Source: Azorinus chamasolen (Eukaryota; Mollusca; Bivalvia; Cardiida; Solecurtidae). From it: a stretch of 64,000 bases of DNA. Every line of letters begins with the position of its first letter. The stretch's first letter is position 1. The DNA lies in contig OY755240.1 in assembly GCA_963576725.1 (NCBI GenBank), forward strand, positions 58,590,633 to 58,654,632, written 5' to 3'. The notes beneath the pieces were generated by a model. That model was not told where the DNA came from and did not search any database. It worked only from the letters and a program-made list of their open reading frames with translations. Position numbers and translations under genes: made by a program. Shown piece after piece: positions 1-10,400 of this stretch.

Positions 1-201
1 CCCTCATACTGACGCCTCTGTAAAGATCAATTTTTGAAACCATTTTGATAAATAGAGCTTTAAATTTTGCTCCACAGGAGCAAATGCTCTATTTATCACA
101 ATGGTTTCAAAGCTACACAATTCTAACAGTTTCCTTTTCTCTAGTTAATGTTCCTTTTTGGTAGATTTGTTCAAAGAATAGCTGATAAGGGAATGGGTTA
201 A
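1..201. mobile_element. MITE family A, copy 1 (truncated by window edge)
   Basis: The right end reads GGGAATGGGTTAA and the centre contains an imperfect palindrome (TAGAGCTTTAAATTTTGCTCC against GGAGCAAATGCTCTA). The same layout recurs at 17992-18224 (opposite orientation) and 61355-61583, which have both ends (TTAACCCATTC...GAATGAGTTAA). It is a non-coding inverted-repeat element. Its left end is outside the window. Confidence 0.7.
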
Positions 202-783
202 GTCAGAGCTACAGGCAAAGGTGTATACTCAAATACTAAAATGTTAATTTCTCCATAAAAACTCTAAACTGTGACCACTATTTAGAATCAACTGGAAGAG
301 ACAATTCTAAAGATTGGTCACAGAAAAGGGTTTGGTGGTGAAATAAAGAATTTAAGTCTTAAAAATGCTTTAATTTACGCATCTTATCTCTACCTCTGCA
401 AGTAGTACATCACCTTGCTTGACCTTTGACCTCATGACATTGATCTTTAAGTCAAAGTGACCCTTGAATTGATGCTTGTGAGAGCCTTATATACCTGTAT
501 AAAAGATAAATACTTTGGATAAAATTGTTTTTTCATTATTATGTGACCATAACCACCAACATCGTTCGATCAAAGTAACTACATTTGATATGAACAATGC
601 ATCAACAATTAAATGAATTAAATGTTTGGTCAGGACCAAGCATTGATTGTTTCTACCAAGTTTTACAAAATTCGTCAAAGAGAATTTTAGAAGTTTAATT
701 TTAGAATGTAAAATGTGACAGTTAACGTTTGGCAATAGCTCACATGGTATACACATGTGAGATAAAAGTAAACGTAAATCTTT

Positions 784-866
784 ATTGAAAAGCTAGAAGA
801 AAATAGTCTTTTCTTGAAAGGTTATTAATCCTTCAAGAAAAAACTATTTTCTTCTAGCTTTTCAAT
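784..866. repeat. Near-perfect foldback hairpin
   Basis: ATTGAAAAGCTAGAAGAAAA on the left is matched by its exact reverse complement ending at 866. The inner arms (TTTTCTTGAAAGG / CCTTCAAGAAAA) also pair, leaving a loop of about 8 bases. It is an 83-bp foldback, probably a MITE remnant, and no coding function is visible. Confidence 0.75.
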
Positions 867-1091
867 CAAGTCATGAAAAACATTCAGCACTTGTTCATCA
901 GAGATGCTACTACTGGTAGCTTAAAAACTTAAATATACCTTCACAATCTAATGCCTTTTCATATAATATTTTTTGTAACAACTTGTAGCAGAACAAAAAA
1001 AAACGCACACAAAAAATGGGCCTGTCATCACCCTTTTTAGGCCCACTGATTTGGCTACCTCACATACGGCCATATAACTGATCATATATTT

Positions 1092-1231
1092 TAAGTTACC
1101 GAGTTTTTAGGCTACCTAATATGGAATATACACTGCATGCACATTTCTTATAGCAGGAGAGCCTTCATCCCATATGGAATTTGATGACAGTGTATATTCC
1201 ATATTAGGTAACCTGAAAATGTGTAACTTAT
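1092..1231. mobile_element. Foldback MITE
   Basis: The inverted arms are TAAGTTAC...GGCTACCTAATATGGAATAT and ATATTCCATATTAGGTAACC...GTAACTTA, about 40 bp each with few mismatches around a centre of about 55 bp. The element is non-coding. The class is inferred from structure alone. Confidence 0.65.
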
Positions 1232-1309
1232 AATAATATCATAAAGGTCTATGTGTGTAAACATCACAGGATTTTCTTAATCCTTTACCCCATAAATATC
1301 ATAATAATA

Positions 1310-1735
1310 ACAAACAAGAGGACCTGAAAAGCCCTGATATCGCTCACCAGACAATCAGAGAAGAAGATTTTCAAAGTTTTCACTATATGTTTCTATGGAA
1401 AACTGGCTATCCCTGGGGCGGGGCCAATTTTGACCCCAGGGGCATAATTTATGTAACTTTTGTAGAGGACCTGGACATGATACTGTGTGCCAAATATGAA
1501 AGCTAAGAACCCTGTAGATTCAGTAGAGAAGATTTTCAGTTTTCATTATGTTTCTATTGAAAACTGACCACCCCTGGGGCGGGGCTGATTTTGACCCCAG
1601 GGTTATAATTTATGTAACTTTTGTAGAGGAGGTGACCATGAAGCTATGTGCCAAATATGAAAGCTTAAACCCTTCCAGTTTCAGAGGAGAATATTTTCTT
1701 ACTCGGACGATAACCCGCAACAACTTGACCTAGTT
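1310..1735. mobile_element. Interspersed element with two internal tandem units
   Basis: It begins with a caagaggacctg...cagg-type short hairpin and contains two copies of a unit of about 165 bp (attttcagttttcattatg..., ctggggcggggc, then gaccccaggg, then tttgtagaggac). A related single unit with the same phrases lies at 42210-42365. No reading frame is conserved between units. Confidence 0.55.
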
Positions 1736-3037
1736 TCTACTTGGCCAGTAACAGAGCACTTGATTGACCTAGGGATGGTGCCCTGCGTTCTCACTAAAGT
1801 TTATTGGGTAAGCAAGGTAACAGACACGCGGATGCATTTCGGATCTGCATCAGTGTCTGCAGATAGTTTGAGAGGTAAACGATAGCTTTTTGTCATATAT
1901 ATTGATTGCACAATCGTTTTGTCCCGAGGCATCGCAATTATGGCCGTTGTACGGGTGGTCTAGAGGCAAATCGTTGTTGCGCGATCTCGTTCGAAAATAA
2001 GCTAAATCAGCGTATTTTGTAGGAATGTCACGTCGGCAGTGGCTACGGCTTAGTCGGAATGTATCAAAAGTTATATTATTTGAAAAGTACAAGGTCCCAG
2101 CTGCACGTTCGTACCAAACATTAGTGGGTCTGTTATCTTGATAGCCCAAAACCGGGCGTTATTTCGAATCGGTCATGAAATCTGCAAATGGGTAGTTAGA
2201 CCCCTTGTATATAATATAACACTAAATCGACCCAATCATTTTTTTGGACTTTTTAGACCATTTAGACCCACGAAATGGCCCCCTGTGTTTTAGTGCAGCA
2301 TTGATAGTGTTGCTGAAAGCTCACATAGGAGCTTTCTACAATACTATCTTGCTGCATTAAGTCATCGACTGTCTTAAAGACCACTCTTGTTCTGGCAAAA
2401 ACAATGTGTCTCCCATAAATAGGGGAGACATAATTGTGCATATATCTTAACAATTCTGACCTAATGGAAATGCTACACGGTACATGCACCACGGATGGAT
2501 AAGCAAGGCAAGTTCAAGACAAGCAAGGGACAAATTCACCTTTCCTGCAAGATGGTTTGCAATATTGGCAAATTCTAACACACTGTTGTCCAAAGAATTC
2601 ATTTCAATTTTTATATTGCAACATTTAATCATGGCCATCTTATCCAAAATGTACCTTAACTCATCCACTGTGATTTCTTCACAGCACACACAATTCAACA
2701 CAGTTAACCTGGCTGTCTCCAAGGAATCATCAAAATCTATTATATGATTTAATTTTTCAAATCCAACAACTCAAAATATCCAACAACTTGTTCAAGACAT
2801 GCCATGCTACTACCACATTGACCATGTATTTCAATATTTTCTAAGTTTGGCATCTAAGAAAGCACAAACTTGATATTCACATGACTTTGTACTTTGAAAA
2901 TACACTCCTTTCTCATTCCAAACACTATTGCTCTTAAATGTTTGCAAACCATATGTAACTGCCTTTGTTCTCCATCCCCTATGACATAGTGTACAATCTT
3001 CTCCAGAACATCTGCTGGGAGGTTCAGTAACATACAC

Positions 3038-3260
3038 TCTGAAACAAGATGTGTTTGTGAAACACTATATTCCTGATATGACTTTTGAAGTTGATGTATG
3101 ATCTGGACCTTAATAAATCACCCCTAAAATGTTCGCCTCCATAAGCTGCAGAAGCATGTCGAGTTTGAAGGATGAATGTTGAGTGATGACAACATTATCA
3201 CCAATCTGAATTTGACTTGTAATAACATAGCATAGCATGCATTTATCAAAGTTTAAGGTG
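3038..3260. repeat. Diverged interspersed repeat (aacaagatgtgtttgtgaaac type)
   Basis: It opens with an aacaagatgtgtttgtgaaa phrase and continues with tgtatgatctggacctt and accaatctgaatttgac. Related sequence lies at 10119-10360, 40958-41420 and 42790-42840. It is a non-coding repeat fragment. Confidence 0.5.
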
Positions 3261-3319
3261 ACAAGGAGGTGGAGCAACAAAATGCCCATGTTACATGTGT
3301 AACATGGTGAAAAAGTTGT

Positions 3320-3391
3320 GACTCGACTTGGAATCGAACCCAGGGCCTCTGGCTTACCATGCCAACATTCTACTGACTGAGCTACCAAGTA
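3320..3391 (-). tRNA. tRNA-Thr(GGU)-like sequence, probably a decayed tRNA or SINE head
   Basis: Read on the minus strand, 72 nt can be laid out as a cloverleaf: an acceptor TACTTGG against TCGAGTC (wobbles and one mismatch), an anticodon stem TTGGC/GCCAG with loop ATGGTAA (anticodon GGT), and a T arm CTGGG-TTCGATT-CCAAG with one mismatch. The B-box GGTTCGATTCC is intact and an A-box-like TAGCTCAGTCAG is present. A CTTTTTC terminator follows the 3' end. The D stem (GCTC against GAAT) is poor, so a pseudogene or a SINE head is as likely as a working tRNA. Confidence 0.5.
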
Positions 3392-3444
3392 ACACAGTAA
3401 AGCCTATCAACTTATTTCACCACAATCTCTACCCGGCTACACAT

Positions 3445-3800
3445 GCATTTCAGTTTAACTTCAATATCTCAAACTAGGATAGCTCGAACTTCCAGATAAC
3501 TCTAGTTCGGCCTTTCCAAAATTAAATATTAATGAAAATTGCTCTAAAATGTATCACTACACATATCTAGAAAAACATATGTGACAGCCTAATGCAGGTC
3601 AAAAATAATGATGAAAGCTTCTCCAGGATCTTTCAGCATTACTCTAGACCCTCATTAAGCTTTGAACTTCAGATATTGGTCAGATGTTTAAAATGGATGA
3701 CTCAAATTAATTTGTATGGTCCCTTGAAGTTCGAGATATTGAAGTTCAACTATATCATATTTTTTTATCAAAGTTCAAGGGGATATAATTCTACAATTAG
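3445..3800. mobile_element. Interspersed repeat with tcgaactt / gaagttcgagatattgaagttc phrases
   Basis: The left part reads atagctcgaacttccagataact and the right part gttcgagatattgaagttca. The same two ends in the same order, with a similar internal segment (tatcactacacatat, agcattac), recur at 60640-60935, and a lone left end occurs near 38535-38590. A non-autonomous DNA transposon is a reasonable guess; both complete copies are about 300-360 bp. Confidence 0.5.
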
Positions 3801-3861
3801 ACAGAGTGACTGACAGTTTCACAGAATGATTTTATGGGATACAAAAACATATGGCATGCAG

Positions 3862-4484
3862 CTATTTTTCAAGAGATTTTAAAAAATCCTTTAAAATAGC
3901 ATTTCTTTCATTTGCTCTTTTATCTTTTTGTTTTTCTCGTTCCTCGTGCTCTCGCTGTCGATTTTTTTCCATATGGGATAAAAACTCCATAATTTCCTTA
4001 TTACCATCATTCTTTCCACTGCTTTTTCGCTTGATGCTTCCACTAGAACCTTCTTCACTTGAAGAACACTCTTTAGTTGAAGGAGAATCACAATGTTTCT
4101 TTGTACCAAACTTCTCTACTTTTTCCACAGCACAACCACTCATAAATCCTAAGGTTACAGGAGGGTTAATATCATGCCGTTTGGCAACAATTTGGTCAAT
4201 TTCTTCGAAGTATTGGAATGTTTTTCGACCTTGTCCTGTCTTCTTCTTATTGTCTCGAATGTCTTTATGCGATTGGATTAGGTTGCGCCATTTGCATTCC
4301 ACTTTAATCTGGGAGAATGAAAACCCAGCATTATTCAGTGCCGTTGTGATAATTTTCCTCACATCTTTTTTCCTTTTTAATGGATCCTCCATTGTGGATT
4401 CGTTGTCTTTATAAAGACTTATAAGAAGTCCAACAGCTTCTCTAGTCCATGTGCTGCATGCTTCTTTGCCAACCTCTATATCAC
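3862..4484 (-). CDS. Terminal exon of the Myb/SANT-like gene
   Basis: The acceptor is ttttttctcttcag followed by GTGATATAGAGG. The exon opens with the last two bases of a split Ser codon and runs open to TAG at 3864-3862, well upstream of the internal ATG at 4392. The upstream part supplies the first helix (TWTREAVGLLISLYKDN), so starting at 4392 would cut the DNA-binding domain. The conserved tryptophans of the Myb fold are visible in TWTRE and CKWRNLI. The antisense frame at 3851-4414 is a shadow of this exon. Confidence 0.8.
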
Positions 4485-7400
4485 CTGAAGAGAAAAAAGC
4501 AACATGTTTGCGTGAAACACTATGACCCCAGCCGAAACTGCTGACCTCTGTTTTACCTTAGCATTGGGCATGATCACTTGACCACACCTTGACACACGTA
4601 TTGAACCAACATGACTTCAGCCGCATTATGAATGTTAAGTTTCATAAGACAGGTATGCATGCACCTATCATGTAAATTCCAAAACAACAAGGCTAAGAAT
4701 AATTATTACAGTGATTGCTAGGCCAAGATAAAGAGCACATTACAATGCTAAATTTCTTTATGTTGCGACTTTTTGCCTGTTCCATGTGTCAATTTTGAAT
4801 TCAATGGAGTCAAAAGATTAGGAGATACAGGCCAAACAAGAAGTGTGACAACGACAACAAAGTGATCCCTATGTGTCTGCATGCTTCGCAAAACAAAAAT
4901 GGTAAACTAGTTGTCCTAGAACTTAACAAGAGCTGTCCGCAGACAGCGCGCTCCACTTTCTTTAGAGCTGGATAGTGTAGTGGAAGTCTAAGTTCGAAAG
5001 AGGAGATAACTATAGCAACATTAATATTAGGGTTATCTGCCCTTGTAAAATAGGTCCCCCTTGTAATAGTTAACATGTACACCAAAGTTGAACCAAATAT
5101 CTTGGACAGTTTCTGAGACATGACCCTGAACATAAAACTTAACCAACAATGAAAATTCTAAGTCGAAAAAGGGGCATAACTATGGCAAAATTAATTTTAG
5201 GGTTACCTACCCTTGTGAAATGGGTTCCCCTTGTGATAGTAAACATACATACCAAATATGATCGAAATATCTTTGATGGTTTCTGAGAAAAGGACCTTAA
5301 CAAAAAGGTTAATCAACGCCGACGCCAACGCCGACGAGAGGGTCATGACAATAGCTCCACTTTTTGAAAAAGTGGAGCTAAAAAGGCTGATGTACAAAAA
5401 TTAAGCTTATCTTATCTTATAAGCTTGCACGGCAAAGACATTTTGTCTGGTTTGTCATTATCTTACTGAATACTGATGATTTTGGTTACAATTTATCTAC
5501 TTAAGTATGCTACTTACTGGTCTCTGAGAGATCTGAGGTTTCATTTGTATGGTCAGTATTTGGATCTGAAACCAAATGGGTGAAAGAGATGTTTGTAAAA
5601 CATGTATGACCTACTGACAGGTCTTAAAATCAATGGGGGTCGTCTAATTATCATGACAATCTCTACATCAAATATGGAGACCCTAGGTTCAACAGTTGAT
5701 TGGTCATTGATAGAAAACCATGTGGTCTAATGACCAACTGATGCAAACCAATATTTTATTTTTCAAAAGAGGTGAATAAATAAGCAACTTTGTATAGCAA
5801 ATCAGAAAAGAGATCATCAGACCAATATTAGGTGTGGGAAAGTTATGGTTCTTCTCCTCTACATAAAGTCAGTATCCATTTCTGCCAAATTAATTTCAAA
5901 ATCCCTTAATGTATTACAGTTACATTGTGGAAATCATTCTGCTAACAGACAGATGGTAAAATCACAGGATTTAGGTGACAGATAGACAGATGACAGGCGC
6001 CATAACATTAGAGATTCCTATTGGGATGTGAACAAGTGAACAAGAGGACCTGCTTACCACTCTAGGTGGAGGGTGGCTCAACCATTTACTCCATGAATAT
6101 AATATTCATTGTTATGACCTTTTGAATATTAAATAGCTGAACTTTTCAAATGAATATAAAACTGGGATGTTTGGGGCAGTTACAGACATTTAAGGTCTCT
6201 ATGATTGTATGTATCGGTAGTATCATAATAAAGAATACCACATGATACGGATGTAATGCTTATCTGTCAAGAGCTATGACTCTTTAACACATGCATGGAA
6301 ATGTAATGACCCCTCTACAGCTTTTAGTCCTTGTGATGGTGAACAAGCATATGAAGTTTACTTACATGTATTGTTTTCTGAGAGAACACTGGTTTCATTT
6401 CTGACGGTGGCTTGACCTGAAAATAGATTGGAAAAATACAATGCAAAAACACTGGAAGATGTTAACTCATTCACACCTCGGCCTGAGACTTCAAATGGAC
6501 AAGTCCAGTTTCCAATTAAGTCTTGTCCATTTTTACACATTTAGGGTGATTGTAACAATATACATGTATTACAAAATGGTAAACATTGTAGACCCTGATC
6601 AAAGGGCTACTTGAGCAGCTCTCTGATCAGGGTCTACACTGTCTGTATAGGACATATGTACTGTTCACTGGTATACATGTACTGTTTATTAATGACTCGT
6701 CAACCATTTACTCCATGAATAATAATATAATAATATTCATTATATTCATTATTTATTAGTGTTTCAATGATGATTGATTATTTCCGATGATTGATCGAAA
6801 CTTTTCATTCGATAGATAATCGATTATATAATCAAATAACCGATTAATCGAAAAAAAATAATTATTTTCTGTGTAAAATAGCTACATGTATATTTTTTCT
6901 GATAAAAAATGTATGAAAACACTTTACTACATTAATAACGTATGTATTTATCTTCAAATGTCCAATGAACATAAACTGTCAATTTTTAGATTTTTGTTAC
7001 TAAATTTATACTCAAAATTTAAATTTCTCATTTCAATTGTATAATCGATGATTAATCGAAGTGGTCAGTCTGCTTATATCCGATGATCGATTATAACAAT
7101 CGGCCGATTATGAAACCCTACTTGAAGGCTTATCCTTTCATTAGCAAGCGAGTTTTCCCAAACTCTGTTACTTGAGTATGTTCCCCATATCTAAACTTGT
7201 ACTTGGAGGAATGATTGAATGACTTGGAGGATGTAAGAGTGAGTGAATGTATGTATTTTGTATCATTGATAATTGAGTAACTGGACAAATAAAGCTGCGA
7301 AATTATACATCTGTCTTGGCTCTCCATTACAGCAAAACAATATCCCTTTCACAGCACAATAGAAATTATAATCTATGTAACAAGAAAAAAAATAAAGATT

Positions 7401-10400
7401 TCTACATATTCTAAAATTATCATCTGATATCTATTGGACTTTTCAATTATTAAATGAACCACCAACCTTTTATTTGATATATACACATAGTTATGCCTTT
7501 GCAAACAGAGGAGATCCAGATCAGAATCAATCTGATCAGGGTCTTCTCTGATAGCTTGTTAAATGTTAGATCTGAACCAACAATATATGTCATGGCTAAA
7601 ATGAAACATAAATTTGTTCCATTAACGTTTTAACAAATAGGTCATACATGCCAGGTGGCCCAGGATAAAAGTTTCCAGATTCACATCCCATTTACATCCA
7701 GATGAAACTAGAACTATTACTAAAGGTGATGGAATACCCCTGTTCAGTTGCCTTGATCGCAAATCCAACAAGATTTATGCCAGGTTGTGCCACGGACAGA
7801 CAAGCAGACCAACCGACCATCAAACACACTGACTCCAATATTCCCCCTTTTCTAACTTCATTTGCGATGGTATAAACATGGGGTATGTACATATGTTTAG
7901 AAACACCTACTAGAGAAACAGATATGCAGAAACTCCCAATTTCTGTTGGACCCCTATTAGGCCAGTGAAGGACAGTGATCCAAAAGTACAAAAATGAGTC
8001 ATGCAGGAAACACCACATACAGAACAAACACTCGCCCGAACAGCAACACAAGGAAACAGCAAATGTACATAGGTAGAAAAAACAACAAGAGACGCACAAA
8101 GACAAAACAAACATACAATAGGAGGAAGATGGAAGTACCGCCTTGGAACGGTCAGTGACAAAAGTCACCGGGGGTTTAAACCGGTTTATGGGCGCCCAAC
8201 CTCACCCTTATTCCATCCCCATCCTAAAAGACAAACAGTGTAAATCTTCTGCCCCACAAATTTATGGGCATACCCTAAAACCACATGGAGCAGTAAGCCA
8301 TTATTTACCTAATTGTAAATTACACATAATTTATACTAAAAACCAATGACGCAGTTTGGTAAACATTAGGGTTCAGACTCACAGTATATTTATACAAGAG
8401 CTCTGCATGTGGATGCCAGTGCTCGCTTGAAGGGCAATAACTGGACCCCTCAGCACCAGACTGAAGCCCTTAATTCTGATGTTCTTGACCAACCAATGTT
8501 ACTTTGATAGGGATGATTGTGCTTCTGATTAAACTGTCACATGCCAAAGTTTTGGTCGATAATGTTTATCTTTTCATAAAACAGACAAGCTAATGATCCA
8601 TGCATCAAGATACTTCAAAATTGAAGCCAATGAATAAAAAAATACATACCTGAGCTACCAGCATTGGGACCGACACTCGTCAAAAAGTTTTCCATAAGTG
8701 TTCAAATAACTGTCTGATCTGAAGTAAAGATAAAGCAATCTTATTGTATGACGTTTCTTATTTTAACTTAATATATACATTCAAGTATGTTACATTATAA
8801 TAAGGCCATAAACAAGTATAAAATACTACATGAGAAATGAAATAAATCCATGGTGAGATCCTCAATAAAAAAATTATTTTGAAACATTCCCTACATGTGA
8901 GTTTTTACAGTGTGTAGCTGTTTTTTTAATAAGACTATTTGATACATTTGCTGATCTTGAATTATTACAAACTACCTACCATTCTCCTCTACAATTGCTC
9001 TGAAGGTTGGCATATCCACTGTCACTTTTGTTGATGTGCCATCCGGAAAAGTCAAAGTTAAATTTCTCCCGTAGCTGCTGAAAAAGAGTAAATAATTGCG
9101 TATTGGAGAGACACTGACTCCATTTATTTTGTTTCACTGTCAGTGGTATCTGCCAATTAAAGCAGAAAGGTATAGGACTGAAATGGTGTGATATGATACT
9201 ATTTGCTGTGATGGTTTGATTATCAATTCTCTTTAAGTTTTCAAACAAGAGCAAGGCAAGGGTGAAAGTGCTTGTAGGCCACCACTCTAAACATATGTAT
9301 GACAAAATAATGGCGCCTGTCCAGATAGTAGCCTTGGTTATGGTGGAACGTGCTTGTTATTAGATATCTCAAATGACTTTGAAACTATTACCCAATGTTA
9401 ATGCTTTTGCACCAGGCTTCTGTTGTCGACGTCAAGGCTATGGCAGTAACCTTAATTATTTTTCATTGAAAAAAACCCAACTACCCGACAATCCTAACAA
9501 GAGCACCAAACAATGCTCGTCTGTCAAGGGCCACAACCAAAACTTAATGATATGTATGACAGACTTACAAAACCTCTCCAGGCTTTAGTGCTTGTGCAGC
9601 TTGCTAAGGATATCTTAAACTAAGTCGGTCAAAAGTTATACATAATAGCTTATGTTAATTGGTAAATGTCGTAGGTGGCGGTGGTATAGCGGTAACACGC
9701 TTGTCTATCAGTCCGGAGGTCTGGGGTTCAAACTATAAACAAGATAACGGCACCGTCAAGATGAACATGCATACTAAAAATGAAGGTTGTAAATGAAAAA
9801 TTGAAGAAGTTTTTGGACGACAACGACGACACGGACGCCGGAGTTACGGCAATAGCTCATGGTTTCTTCGAAACAGACGAGCTAATACAAGAATTATTGT
9901 ATTGTATTGTATCCATGTTGAAACTAGGAAAAATGTCTGTCTTTGCACAATCACAGCTGATGACCCCAACACCAAGGCTATGGCAATAGCTCATTTTTTT
10001 CTTAAAAATCACAAACAGAGAAGATTAAAATGGTTGCAGATCTGCCCGCGGTTACAACAAGGGCAAAAATACATTAGAGCAGCTGCCAAGCTGTAAGTAA
10101 TATTCATTATTGACTGAAAACAAGAGTTTGTTTGTGAAACACTTTGGTCCCAACAATTGACCTTGAAGGACGACCATGACCTTTGACCCATGGACCAGGG
10201 AGTTAATCGCGACACATCGTCTTTGTGTGTTGAACATTTGTGCCAAGTTATTTTAAATCCATTCACAGATAAAATAGTTACAGAAGGGACACGAAATTTG
10301 GGACGGATGGAAGGACAGACAACGCGTTTACTATATGCCTGCCGTTTTGGGGCATAAAATGGACCCATAGACGCGCCTTCTCTCGAACCCCACTTGTGTT

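Noticed and set aside
3851..4414. 187-codon plus-strand ORF
   Set aside because: It is antisense to the Myb/SANT terminal exon, which has a domain, splice signals and codon sense on the other strand.
7692..8168. 158-codon ORF on the minus strand and its equals at 12468, 16052 and 50590
   Set aside because: They are chance frames through the repeated Penelope tail; the same peptide appears wherever the tail occurs.
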